This document shows, in pieces, positions 26,690 to 35,595 of a DNA stretch of 64,000 bases. A model generated the notes under the pieces. That model was given only the letters and a program-made list of their open reading frames with translations. It was not told the origin of the DNA and did not search any database. The stretch spans positions 1,922,001-1,986,000 of the forward strand of contig CBDDLR010000001.1 in assembly GCA_965230765.1 (NCBI GenBank), read 5' to 3'. Position 1 is the stretch's first letter, and each line of letters begins with the position of its first letter. The stretch comes from Sunxiuqinia sp965230765 (GTDB lineage Bacteria > Bacteroidota > Bacteroidia > Bacteroidales > Prolixibacteraceae). The position numbers and the translations under genes were made by a program.

Positions 26690-27603
26690 TGGCGTATTTT
26701 GGAGAATTTGCTGCACTTTTAACCGCTGTGTTTTGGACGGTTACTGCCATGGCTTTTGAGTCAGCTGGTAAAAAAGTTGGCTCGCTTTCTGTAAACCTGA
26801 TCAGGCTGGTTATTGCATTTTTTATTTACTGTGTTTATACGCAAATAACCAGGGGAATGTATTTCCCATTTGACGCCACTCTTGAAAGTTGGATGTGGCT
26901 GGCGTTATCTGGCCTTGTAGGTTTTGTTATTGGCGACTTGTTGCTTTTTCAGGCGTTCGTCGTGGTAGGTGCACGCATTTCCATGTTGTTAATGGCCATG
27001 ACACCACCTTTTACAGCATTTATTTCCTATTTTATATTAGGGGAAGTATTGTCACCAAAAAATTGGTTGGGGATGGGAATTACCTTAACCGGAATTTGTA
27101 TTGTTATTCTGAAACGGGAAAACAAAGACTTAAACGGAAACAACAAGGTTCGCAAGCGGCTTACATCAGCCTATTCCGTTCCAGGGATTTTGCTTGCTTT
27201 GGGTGGTGCTCTTGGACAGGCTGTTGGCTTGGTATTGAGCAAAAAGGGAATGGGGGATTACAATGCTTTTGCGGCTTCACAGATTCGGGTCCTAACAGGA
27301 ATTATTGGTTTTGGTATTCTGTTCCTGTTCATGAAAAGGTATGGGAAAGTGAGGGGGGCCTTGAAAAACAAGTCGGCGATGAAGCGAATAACCCTTGGTT
27401 CTATTTTTGGACCTTTTCTAGGGGTGTCGTTTTCCTTATTAGCGATTCAATATACAAAAGCAGGTATTGCAGCTACCATAATGGCAATTGTGCCGGTTTT
27501 GATTATTCCCCCGGCAATTATCCTATTTAATGAAAAGGTTAATTGGAAGGAAATTGTGGGTGCTGTGATCACAGTTGGAGGGGTAGCTGTTTTCTTTATT
27601 TAA
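26689..27603 (+). CDS. EamA/DMT-family transporter
   Basis: Inner-membrane protein of 304 residues with ten predicted helices arranged as two EamA repeats (residues ~1-140 and ~160-304). Marks include GLVGFVIGDLLLFQAFVVVG, ISYFILGEVLSPKNWLG in the first half, and FLGVSFSLLAIQYTKAGIAA, then ILFNEKVNWKEIVGA in the second. Such proteins export metabolites or amino acids; the substrate is unknown. Confidence 0.87.
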   Translation: MAYFGEFAALLTAVFWTVTAMAFESAGKKVGSLSVNLIRLVIAFFIYCVYTQITRGMYFPFDATLESWMWLALSGLVGFVIGDLLLFQAFVVVGARISMLLMAMTPPFTAFISYFILGEVLSPKNWLGMGITLTGICIVILKRENKDLNGNNKVRKRLTSAYSVPGILLALGGALGQAVGLVLSKKGMGDYNAFAASQIRVLTGIIGFGILFLFMKRYGKVRGALKNKSAMKRITLGSIFGPFLGVSFSLLAIQYTKAGIAATIMAIVPVLIIPPAIILFNEKVNWKEIVGAVITVGGVAVFFI

Positions 27604-27656
27604 ACTGATCTGTATTTTTATTAGCTTTGAAAACACCAATATAAAATGAATATCTT

Positions 27657-27950
27657 ATGACTCCGCAAGTAAAAGCAATCCTCACACACGTCACGATTAT
27701 CGGTTGGATCGTAATATTGATAATAAATGCAAATGACAAAGATGAACTAGCGTCTTTTTATTTGCGTCAAACATTGGGAATATACCTAATAGGAATAATT
27801 GGAAGTATCATTCCAGCCTTAGGGTTTGTACTTGGCATAATAGCCTTGATTTTGTGGGTAATAAGTTTAGTTGGTTCAATTCAACAAGACTTAAAACCTG
27901 TTCCTGTTGTTGGTGACTATTTTCAGGAATGGTTTAGGGGAATTGCCTAA
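27657..27950 (+). CDS. Small membrane protein, DUF4870-like
   Basis: Protein of 97 residues with three hydrophobic stretches (about 9-24, 41-61 and 62-76) and the layout of DUF4870/Tic20-like proteins: an early helix ending in a DKDELASFYLRQTLG-type loop, then a glycine-rich helical pair and a QDLKPVPVVGDYFQEWF tail. Function is not known. Its 3' end overlaps the opposite-strand nhaA end by four bases. Confidence 0.6.
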   Translation: MTPQVKAILTHVTIIGWIVILIINANDKDELASFYLRQTLGIYLIGIIGSIIPALGFVLGIIALILWVISLVGSIQQDLKPVPVVGDYFQEWFRGIA

Positions 27951-29257
27951 TTTGGTTCTTCCTCTTGTGGTTTCGACAATATTCTTAGTGCAATATATCC
28001 TATTGTCCCGGCCACAAAGGAGCCAATCAAAATACCAATCTTGGATGCATCAATCAGTGTTTGATTTTCAAATGCCAGGTTGGTGATAAAAAGAGACATA
28101 GTGAACCCGACACCTCCCAGCAAACCGACAAATAGCAGTTGTGCAAAGCTTGTATTTTTAGGGAGTTTTGCAATCTTTAATTTAATGGCAATGTAGGACA
28201 GCAATCCTATTCCAACGAAATTACCCAGCACAAGACTTGCGGCAATGACCATGGAGTAGTTGAAGTTTGAGAAGCTATTCGAGTCGATTAAAACCCCAGC
28301 GTTGGCAAATGCAAAAATGGGCATGATCAGGAATGCAACCCAGCCATGCAGGCCATGTTCCAGCCGCTGAAGTGGTGACTGGATTTGTTCAGTCAGCGAT
28401 TCAATTTTATCGATTGAGTCCATTTGCTTTTTCGTAAGTACATACCGCGTGTTTCGTTCTGTGGAAATCGATTTAAACTCAGAAAGTTCACCATCCATTT
28501 CTTCCTGGTATGCAGCAATTTTTATATTTTTTCGAATCGGGATCGAAAAAGCTACCAGCACCCCGGCAATGGTTGCATGAATGCCCGACTTCAAAAATAA
28601 AACCCAGATGACTACCCCGGCAATAAAGAAAATATACTTTGAATACAATTTTAGATTATTCAGGATAACTAAAAAACCGAATATAGCCATTGCGTAGAGA
28701 ACAAGGTCCCACTGGATTCCGCTACTGTAAAAGAAGGCAATAATCAGTATTGCACCCAAGTCGTCAACAATAGCAAATGCCGTCAGAAATACTTTCAAAC
28801 CAAATGGAATTCGGTTGCCAAGTAGTTTTAATATCCCCAGAGTGAATGCAATATCAGTTGCCATGGGTATTGCCCAACCTTGCACGGTTTCCCTTTCTCC
28901 GTTTAGCAGGAAAAAGAACAAGACCGGGAAAACCATTCCGCCAATTGCCGCAACTATTGGTAAGCTGGCTTTCTTTAAAGATGACAATTCCCCAACCATA
29001 ATCTCTCGTTTTATTTCCAGTCCAATCAAAAAGAAGAAAATGGCCATTAAACCATCGTTAATCCATAAAATGAGGCTTTTTGATAATTTGAAATCGGAAA
29101 TGGCAAACGTTAATTTTTCATGCAATAACACAAAATATTCTTCATAAAATCCAATATTGGCGATTGCTAGTGTAAGTATTGTAATGGCTAGCAGGACAAT
29201 ACTTGAAGAAGTTTCTTTCTTTATAAAATGATCTATTGATTGGGTAAATTTTTTCAT
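27947..29257 (-). CDS. nhaA: Na+/H+ antiporter NhaA
   Basis: Inner-membrane antiporter of 436 residues that expels sodium in exchange for protons and helps keep internal pH. NhaA features include WINDGLMAIFFFLIGLEIKRE near residues 64-85, GWAIPMATDIAFTLGIL (the Asp-rich transport helix) and FLTAFAIVDDLGAILIIAFF with the paired Asp residues needed for ion binding. Length is slightly above E. coli NhaA (388), with an extra charged stretch (residues ~245-290) between helices. A sodium-rich habitat fits this gene and the NSS transporter. Confidence 0.93.
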   Translation of the reverse strand: MKKFTQSIDHFIKKETSSSIVLLAITILTLAIANIGFYEEYFVLLHEKLTFAISDFKLSKSLILWINDGLMAIFFFLIGLEIKREIMVGELSSLKKASLPIVAAIGGMVFPVLFFFLLNGERETVQGWAIPMATDIAFTLGILKLLGNRIPFGLKVFLTAFAIVDDLGAILIIAFFYSSGIQWDLVLYAMAIFGFLVILNNLKLYSKYIFFIAGVVIWVLFLKSGIHATIAGVLVAFSIPIRKNIKIAAYQEEMDGELSEFKSISTERNTRYVLTKKQMDSIDKIESLTEQIQSPLQRLEHGLHGWVAFLIMPIFAFANAGVLIDSNSFSNFNYSMVIAASLVLGNFVGIGLLSYIAIKLKIAKLPKNTSFAQLLFVGLLGGVGFTMSLFITNLAFENQTLIDASKIGILIGSFVAGTIGYIALRILSKPQEEEPN

Positions 29258-29317
29258 TAAAGCTGTTGTTTCTGATTTTGTATGTTATAACAAATAATGA
29301 TAAGTGAAGTTGAGAAA

Positions 29318-29357
29318 AAAAGTTAAAAAAAGAAGGGCCCGCCAAATGGCAGGCCCT
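29318..29357 (-). terminator. Terminator of the amt operon
   Basis: Read on the minus strand, GGGCCTGCC pairs with GGCGGGCCC across an ATTT loop and is followed by TTCTTTTTTT. It lies 36 bases beyond the amt stop. Confidence 0.85.
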
Positions 29358-29392
29358 AGAGAAAGCTACAGACTTAAAGGCTGAAGAAATTA

Positions 29393-30610
29393 TTAATTGT
29401 AGGCACTTTCTCCGTGTTCATAAACATCTAATCCTTCTTCTTCGATTCGCTTAGAAACTCTGATTCCGATTGTTGCTTTCAATACTTTAAATAGGATCCA
29501 CCCTGTACCGAATGCCCATGCAAATACAGCAGCAACACCAATAACCTGAGCTAACAATAAAGAAGCTCCTCCACCATAAAATAAACCTCCATCGGTTGCA
29601 AATAAACCAACAGCAATAGTACCAAAGGCACCACAAACACCGTGTACAGAAATTGCACCCACTGGGTCGTCGATTTTAAGGACTTGGTCAAAGAATTCAA
29701 CACTGAATACCAAAATAATACCGGCAATGATACCAATGATTACAGCTGCTCCCGGAGATACGATATCACAACCAGCGGTAATTGCTACCAGGCCAGCCAA
29801 GGCACCGTTCAATCCCATTGAAAGGGCAGGACGCTTGTATTTAATCCATGAGGTAAACATTGCAGCCATAGCACCACCTGCGGCTGATAGGTTTGTAGTA
29901 AGGGCAATGTGTGCAATTGCCAAGGTGTTGTCGTTACCCGCAGCTCCTAACTGGGAACCAGGGTTGAACCCGAACCATCCAAACCAAAGGATGAAAACAC
30001 CAAGGGCTGCAAAAGCAAGGTTGTGTCCAGGAACTGCTTTTGCTTTTCCGTCCTTTCCATATTTACCAAGACGAGGCCCTAAGATTGCAGCACCTGCTAA
30101 ACCAACCCATGCACCAACAGAGTGAACAATGGTTGAGCCGGCAAAATCAAGGAATCCAAGTTGATCCAACCAGCCACCACCCCATTTCCAATGGCCCGAA
30201 ATAGGATAGATAACAAGTGTAATAACCACAGTAAATATTATATATGCGCTAAATTTGGTACGTTCCGCAACTGCTCCTGATACAATTGTGGCAGCCGTCG
30301 CTGCAAATACAGTTTGGAACATTAAATCAGTCTTGTTTGCATAATCGCCAATTCCATTGTCGTTAAAGAATAAGCTTGGCATGCCGATAAACCCGGCAAT
30401 AGAATCGCCATACATAATTGTATATCCAACTAACCAGAAAACCAGTGATCCCACCGAGAAATCCAGTAAGTTTTTAGTCAAAATGTTTGCAGTGTTTTTC
30501 TGTCTTGTAAAGCCTGCCTCAACCATTGCAAATCCAGGTTGCATAAACATCACCAGGAAGGCTGCTACTAAGACCCATATGTTATTAATAGAAATACCTA
30601 ATTCTTCCAT
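29393..30610 (-). CDS. amt: Ammonium transporter Amt
   Basis: Inner-membrane channel of 405 residues with about 11 helices that takes up ammonium. The twin pore histidines are visible in FAGSTIVHSVGAWVGLAGA and ISVHGVCGAFGTIAVG, and the phenylalanine gate region AFLVMFMQPGFAMVEAGF is at the N terminus. No signal peptide is obvious. It lies downstream of the PII gene (28-base gap), the standard amtB-glnK linkage in reversed order; PII binding would block the pore when nitrogen is plentiful. Confidence 0.94.
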   Translation of the reverse strand: MEELGISINNIWVLVAAFLVMFMQPGFAMVEAGFTRQKNTANILTKNLLDFSVGSLVFWLVGYTIMYGDSIAGFIGMPSLFFNDNGIGDYANKTDLMFQTVFAATAATIVSGAVAERTKFSAYIIFTVVITLVIYPISGHWKWGGGWLDQLGFLDFAGSTIVHSVGAWVGLAGAAILGPRLGKYGKDGKAKAVPGHNLAFAALGVFILWFGWFGFNPGSQLGAAGNDNTLAIAHIALTTNLSAAGGAMAAMFTSWIKYKRPALSMGLNGALAGLVAITAGCDIVSPGAAVIIGIIAGIILVFSVEFFDQVLKIDDPVGAISVHGVCGAFGTIAVGLFATDGGLFYGGGASLLLAQVIGVAAVFAWAFGTGWILFKVLKATIGIRVSKRIEEEGLDVYEHGESAYN

Positions 30611-30638
30611 GATTCTTCTTTTTAATAAGGGTTAATGA

Positions 30639-30995
30639 TTATTCTTCCTTGCCTTTGATGTAAAGAGCTTCGTCTCCAAATTCACCGGTACGGATTCGAT
30701 AAGATTCTTCGATTGAAGAGATGAAAATTTTACCGTCACCAATTTCACCTGTTCTTGCGGCTTTCATAATAGCCAAAACAGTTTTTTCAACGTTCTTATC
30801 ACGTACAATGATCGACAAGATTTTTCTTTCAATCGTTCCTGTGGAGTAAACCACACCACGGTAAACACGTTCTTGTCTTGATTGTCCCTGTCCGCGCACA
30901 TCCCAGAAGGAGAAAAATTCGATACCAGCATCGTGAAGGGCCTCGACCACATCTTCGAATTTGGTTTTTCTAATAATTGCTTGAATCTTTTTCAT
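30639..30995 (-). CDS. glnK: Nitrogen regulatory protein PII (GlnK/GlnB family)
   Basis: Trimeric signal protein of 118 residues that reads 2-oxoglutarate, ATP and ADP. It has the N-terminal strand MKKIQAIIRKTKFEDVVEAL, a T-loop region VRGQGQSRQERVYRGVVY with a tyrosine at residue 50 near the usual uridylylation site, and the C-terminal AARTGEIGDGKIFI signature. The T-loop differs from the canonical GRGKQKGHTEVYRGAEY, so modification should not be assumed. Linkage to amt indicates GlnK function. Confidence 0.92.
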   Translation of the reverse strand: MKKIQAIIRKTKFEDVVEALHDAGIEFFSFWDVRGQGQSRQERVYRGVVYSTGTIERKILSIIVRDKNVEKTVLAIMKAARTGEIGDGKIFISSIEESYRIRTGEFGDEALYIKGKEE

Positions 30996-31012
30996 CAGAT
31001 AAGTTTTTTTTA

Positions 31013-31672
31013 TTATAATGAGATACCTACAACAATCATAAATTGCTCAGTTTCTGGATTTAATATAGCAGATCCTGAAACAGGTAATGAGAAAGAGTCT
31101 GTAATTTGAATTTCTTTTGAAGTGCTTACCCCTACGTTGCAAATGCCAAAGTCTCCATCAGGTGTATGCCATCCGTCGCCAGCACCAACAAATAAGTCAA
31201 CATTTTCAAGGCTTAGTCCCACTTCGTAATACATGTCGCCACCTGCAGAAGCTGCACCTCCTGCTTCATTTAAAATGTAATTGGCTGCAAGGCTAAGTGC
31301 TCCAGTTTCGAATCCAGCATTAATTTCAAATGCATGAGCGCCGAAATCTGTACTTGTGTCAAAAAATTCGGTTCCTGGATAATAGTAGTCTGTCATGCCT
31401 AGGCTAAGTCCTGAGCCTAAATCCAAAGAGAAATAAAGGTCCATTTCCTGGAAGCCATCATAACCTTGAGAACCCCAAGCGCCAATTGCAAGAATTCCTG
31501 AAGAAAATTCCACATATGGCTGAATAGATGGTCCACTGAAATTTGTACCACGCCATACATAGCTTGATACAATGTCTGCACCTGTACTCCAGGAACTCTC
31601 TTCCTGAGCTTGCACGTTAGAAGAAAGCATAACTGCTACAAAAAAAACGATAAGTGTAAGTGTTCTTTTCAT
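31013..31672 (-). CDS. TorF-like outer-membrane barrel protein in the amt operon
   Basis: Protein of 219 residues with a signal peptide (LTLIVFFVAVMLSSNVQAQ) and then many short glycine/aromatic beta strands, starting STGADIVSSYVWRGTNFSGP, which resembles the conserved N-terminal block of the TorF/TIGR02001 putative porin family. The terminal strand ends FMIVVGISL. It is the first gene of an operon with the PII and Amt genes (17- and 28-base gaps), suggesting a role in letting ammonium or another nitrogen compound through the outer membrane. The function is inferred from position only. Confidence 0.7.
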   Translation of the reverse strand: MKRTLTLIVFFVAVMLSSNVQAQEESSWSTGADIVSSYVWRGTNFSGPSIQPYVEFSSGILAIGAWGSQGYDGFQEMDLYFSLDLGSGLSLGMTDYYYPGTEFFDTSTDFGAHAFEINAGFETGALSLAANYILNEAGGAASAGGDMYYEVGLSLENVDLFVGAGDGWHTPDGDFGICNVGVSTSKEIQITDSFSLPVSGSAILNPETEQFMIVVGISL

Positions 31673-32099
31673 GATTTTAATTTTTAAAGGGTTTAACTGA
31701 AACTTTTTTAATTAATCTCTTTTTTGGTTTTGCTTTAACGTGTGATCTTTTAAAAATGCTCTTTTTGAAATTATACCCCCTTATTTTATGTTCTCCGGTT
31801 CAAAAATAGATATAAATTTATATTAGACCCCCAAATAAATGCAGCGAGAAATAAAAAAAGACAAATAATTAACAAATCAACCCTCTTTTGAAATGGGTGT
31901 CGTGATTTTTATACATATTATTTCTGGAAATTTGTCAGAAATAAGGGGGTGTGTTAGCAGAATATCACTTTTTCTATCAAAAAGCAGGTATGATTAATGA
32001 TAATATGTCAAAAAGACATAAAATACAAAATAAAAGAATAGAATGTTAATTATTTGTAAACTTCGAAAAGAAAAAGATAGTTTTTAGGGTGAAACGATA
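31673..32099. promoter_or_regulatory. Regulatory region upstream of the ammonium operon
   Basis: No gene is seen. A minus-strand promoter for the barrel-protein gene fits TATTTTTG (31808-31801) with TTTG at 31835-31832, 23 bases apart. Three G-run motifs occur: AAATAAGGGGGT reading on the minus strand at 31786-31775, ATTTGGGGGT at 31836-31827, and AAATAAGGGGGT on the plus strand at 31939-31950. The first would lie just after the start of transcription and the second overlaps the -33 element, so they look like operator sites. The rest is AT-rich. Confidence 0.45.
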
Positions 32100-33728
32100 C
32101 TATTTTGTTTTTACAAGATAGGTGTTTCGCAATGATCGCTCCCTGCTTTTGGGATTTATGAACTTTATTCCTGTTCTGTTCATTCCTCTGTGCCTGAATG
32201 TGTAGATCGTATCAATTGGGGCATCAAGTCCTTTTATGTCCTGCAGCCCTTCTTCATAGCAAAATATCCATGAATTACTTTTGTGACTTGCTTCATGCAG
32301 CATGTCCCAGCCATCTATTTGAACTGTTTCGCCCTTACCGTAAAAGAAAAGTTCGAATTGTTCGTAGTTGTAATTGTAAAGGATTGCTTCGCTATCAGAT
32401 TCGTTGTTGAATACTCGTGTAGCTTCGTTTGGTGATTGGTATTTAAAGGTGTATGGAAGTATTCGAACGTTTAAATAAAAACTGATTAGGGAAATAACCA
32501 GCATCCCCGGTATAAAAAACCGGGGAAGGAAAGCATCTTTTCGTGTATATATATATAATGTAGCAAGAAAGACTGCAATAAACAGTATCCAATATCCTAA
32601 ATGGTCGCTTGGGAATAGATAGCTCATGAAAGCAATCAAGCAAACCCAGCACAACACAACCATGCCAATTTGTAATCGTGAGAATGTTCGTTTTAATTTA
32701 TCGCTTCCTTCTGTAAATACCCAGTCCAGCCACTTCGCAGCTAGCGCAGTAAAAAGTGGAATTAGAATAAACAAGTAATTTGGGGCTTTCCCCTTTGCTA
32801 CGGAAAGAATGACAAAAAATATCCAGATACCACCCAGTGTGAAATATTCTTTGTGTTTAAACTTTGTTTTAATAAGTGATTTGAATTCCATGAAAATTCC
32901 TCCAACTAAAACAATGCTCCAAGGGGCATATATATATAGTATAGTATGGAGGTAAAACGTATAGTCGGTATTCCCACCCACATAGCTGCCAGAAATTCGC
33001 CCAAAATTATTGGTAATAAAGAAAAATTTTATGCCTTCAAGTCCAAATTGATTATACAGGCCTATGAACGCTGGTGAAGCGGCCAGTAGTGCAATTCCGA
33101 TTCCACCAAGCCATTTCAATTTGAAAATCTCTTTTAAGTTGCCAGACAGAATTAAGTGCGTGCCTAGTGCAAAGGCTGGAACAGCACCGCCAATGGGCCC
33201 TTTGCTCATCATGGCCAGGCCAATAAATACAAATGCCAGGATAAAATTGAGAGTTTTCCTTTTCTTTAAGTAATCATGCAGTTGCCAAAGCGCAAAGGCA
33301 ACATTGGCTTGCAGTACGGTGTCGGTATGTACATCCATGCAATACAAAAAGTAAATTTCTGAAAAGAACAGCATGATTGCCGCATAGGCAGCAGCTCTTT
33401 TATTGAACAGACTTTCAGTGAGCTTGTAAGTGGCAAAGACTCCCAGGAACGCATAGATCACTGCAAAAAATTTGTACCCAAAATTTGATAAACCAAAGAC
33501 TTTAAATCCAAAAGTAGAAAGCCAGAAGAGCAAAGGCGGTTTCTGATCATAAGGTTCGCCATGTATTTTTAAATTAATATAGTCACCATTCTCAAGAATA
33601 TTTCTGGCTATTGCTGCATATTTCCCGGCATCGCCTGTTAAGTCGATGAACAAACCAAAATAATAGGCAATCAGGGCAAACAATATAGTAACAGGGAATA
33701 ACCAATTCAAGCGGTTCTTTTCTAGCAT
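32100..33728 (-). CDS. GT39/ArnT-type glycosyltransferase, membrane
   Basis: Integral membrane protein of 542 residues with about 12 helices. It has the PMT/ArnT layout: a first helix followed by a periplasmic loop with the conserved acidic residue (LTGDAGKYAAIARNILENGD, residues ~30-49), the PYDQKPPLLFWL motif, and a C-terminal soluble domain. Enzymes of this superfamily move sugars from polyprenyl-phosphate carriers to proteins or lipid A. Which acceptor is used cannot be told. It stands alone, divergent from argH. Confidence 0.84.
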   Translation of the reverse strand: MLEKNRLNWLFPVTILFALIAYYFGLFIDLTGDAGKYAAIARNILENGDYINLKIHGEPYDQKPPLLFWLSTFGFKVFGLSNFGYKFFAVIYAFLGVFATYKLTESLFNKRAAAYAAIMLFFSEIYFLYCMDVHTDTVLQANVAFALWQLHDYLKKRKTLNFILAFVFIGLAMMSKGPIGGAVPAFALGTHLILSGNLKEIFKLKWLGGIGIALLAASPAFIGLYNQFGLEGIKFFFITNNFGRISGSYVGGNTDYTFYLHTILYIYAPWSIVLVGGIFMEFKSLIKTKFKHKEYFTLGGIWIFFVILSVAKGKAPNYLFILIPLFTALAAKWLDWVFTEGSDKLKRTFSRLQIGMVVLCWVCLIAFMSYLFPSDHLGYWILFIAVFLATLYIYTRKDAFLPRFFIPGMLVISLISFYLNVRILPYTFKYQSPNEATRVFNNESDSEAILYNYNYEQFELFFYGKGETVQIDGWDMLHEASHKSNSWIFCYEEGLQDIKGLDAPIDTIYTFRHRGMNRTGIKFINPKSRERSLRNTYLVKTK

Positions 33729-33845
33729 GATCTGTAAATTGGACTGAATTTATTTGGGGGCAAAATTGGTGATTTTTTCCAGAACCAGAAAATACTTAGG
33801 AGGTTTCCTGGATTAAACTTTTAAAGATTTGCTCGATTAAATAAG

Positions 33846-33853
33846 TATCTTTG
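33846..33853 (+). promoter_or_regulatory. Probable -7 element for argH
   Basis: TATCTTTG fits TAnnTTTG and lies 115 bases before the argH ATG. A TTTG at 33828-33831 is 14 bases upstream, shorter than the usual spacing. Confidence 0.35.
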
Positions 33854-33967
33854 TGCAAAGTTCCAGAAAAAGAGCAAATGAACTGATTCTTGTATGCAGA
33901 ATGATCATAATTGAAATCATTTTAGCAAAATCGGGGAACAAAAGCAAAAGCATTAAATAATATTACA

Positions 33968-35299
33968 ATGAAACTTTGGGATAAAGGCTACTCTGTAAAT
34001 AAATTGATTGAAGATTTTACTGTTGGAAAAGACCGTGAACTGGATTTATACTTGGCTAAATTTGATGTGCTTGGCTCAATGGCGCATGCCACAATGTTGG
34101 AGTCAATAAATTTGCTGGGTGAAGGTGAGCTTAAGCAACTGCTTATAGAGTTAAAGTCAATATATAAAATAGCTGAATCCGGTGAGTTTGAAATTGAAAG
34201 TGGCATTGAAGATGTGCATTCGCAAGTAGAAACCATGCTGACAAATAAGCTGGGAGATATTGGCAAAAAAATCCACAGTGGCCGTTCTAGGAACGATCAG
34301 GTTTTGCTTGACTTAAAGCTGTTTGCACGCGATCAAATTCAGCAATTGATCAGCTCAATAAATGAACTTTTTGATGTGTTGATTAAGCAGGCTGAGAAAT
34401 ATAAGAATCATTTAATGCCGGGCTATACCCATTTGCAGGTTGCCATGCCTTCTTCATTTGGTTTGTGGTTTAGTGCTTATGCCGAAAGCCTGGTTGATGA
34501 TTTATTGTTGTTGCAATCGGCCTGGAAAATAACGAATCAGAATCCATTGGGCTCTGCAGCAGGCTATGGTTCTTCATTCCCACTTGATCGCCAGATGACT
34601 ACTGATTTGCTCGGTTTTGACTCGATGAACTACAATGTGGTATATGCGCAAATGGGGCGTGGAAAAATGGAAAAGACCGTATCTTTTGCGCTTTCGTCTA
34701 TTGCAGCAACACTTTCAAAGCTTGCCTTTGATGTTTGTCTGTTTATTTCGCAAAACTTCGGGTTTGTAAGTTTACCAGATGAGTTAACTACCGGTTCGAG
34801 CATTATGCCTCATAAAAAGAACCCGGATGTATTTGAGCTGATCCGTTCGCATTGCAATAAAATTCAGGCATTGCCAGTACAAATAGGTATGATGGTGAAT
34901 AACTTGCCAAGCGGTTATTTCCGTGATTTGCAGATAGTAAAAGAAGTGTTTCTTCCAGCTTTTGAAGATCTTCAAAATTGTATTCATATTGCATCTTTCG
35001 CCCTTTCCGAAATGAATGTAAAAGATGATATTTTGAAGGACGATCGTTATAAGTACGTGTTTAGCGTTGAAGATGTAAATAACCTGGTTCAGCAGGGGAT
35101 TCCGTTTAGGGATGCCTATAAGCAGGTTGGTGAAAGCATTCAGGCGGGAGAATATAGCCCTGAAAGAAATGTGGATCACAGCCATCCGGGAAGTATTGGG
35201 AATCTGTGTTTGCCTGAGATTGAAGGTAAAAAAGACCAAGTTCTCAAAGGATTTGATTTTGAAAAGGTGAACAACGCTATCAAACAATTACTTTCGTAG
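33968..35299 (+). CDS. argH: Argininosuccinate lyase
   Basis: Enzyme of 443 residues that splits argininosuccinate into arginine and fumarate, the last step of arginine synthesis. The fumarase/aspartase superfamily signature GSSIMPHKKNPD is present near residue 276, with HSGRSRNDQV near 100 (substrate-binding loop) and YTHLQVAMPSSFG near 155. It is slightly shorter than E. coli ArgH. It is not next to other arg genes in this window. The start ATG is preceded by an A-rich leader, as is common in Bacteroidota. Confidence 0.95.
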   Translation: MKLWDKGYSVNKLIEDFTVGKDRELDLYLAKFDVLGSMAHATMLESINLLGEGELKQLLIELKSIYKIAESGEFEIESGIEDVHSQVETMLTNKLGDIGKKIHSGRSRNDQVLLDLKLFARDQIQQLISSINELFDVLIKQAEKYKNHLMPGYTHLQVAMPSSFGLWFSAYAESLVDDLLLLQSAWKITNQNPLGSAAGYGSSFPLDRQMTTDLLGFDSMNYNVVYAQMGRGKMEKTVSFALSSIAATLSKLAFDVCLFISQNFGFVSLPDELTTGSSIMPHKKNPDVFELIRSHCNKIQALPVQIGMMVNNLPSGYFRDLQIVKEVFLPAFEDLQNCIHIASFALSEMNVKDDILKDDRYKYVFSVEDVNNLVQQGIPFRDAYKQVGESIQAGEYSPERNVDHSHPGSIGNLCLPEIEGKKDQVLKGFDFEKVNNAIKQLLS

Positions 35300-35595
35300 C
35301 ATTCTTCTGTTAATTAATTGTTATTCTTTATAATTGCCATGTCAATATCATGACTTATGTCATGTTTTTATAAGTCTCTTGACTTCACTGATTTACGGGT
35401 TTGTTTTTGTATGTTTTTTAGCATGTTCGGAATGTTCCTAAATTGGATAATCTTTCGTTTTTGGCTATTTTTGCTTTCATTTCGATAGTAATTTGTAGGT
35501 TTTGCTTATATATTTCAAGTTTCAACTAATTTGCCTGACAGCTTGAAGTGTGTCTTGTTGTGAAAAAAACGAGACTAGGTGTGATAATTTTAAAA
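35300..35595 (+). promoter_or_regulatory. Promoter region of gltBD
   Basis: AT-rich spacer without a gene. A promoter fits TTG (35443-35445), 20 bases, TATTTTTG (35466-35473), giving a leader of about 115 bases. A perfect inverted repeat, CATGAC-TTAT-GTCATG, lies at 35349-35364, about 80 bases upstream of the -33 element, and could bind a dimeric regulator. Confidence 0.5.

Noticed and set aside
26889..27530. Second plus-strand open frame inside the EamA transporter gene
   Set aside because: The frame that shows EamA repeats and membrane helices is the other one; this product is cysteine- and tryptophan-rich without domains.
29727..30125. Plus-strand open frame inside amt
   Set aside because: Proline- and alanine-rich antisense translation of a clear ammonium transporter gene.
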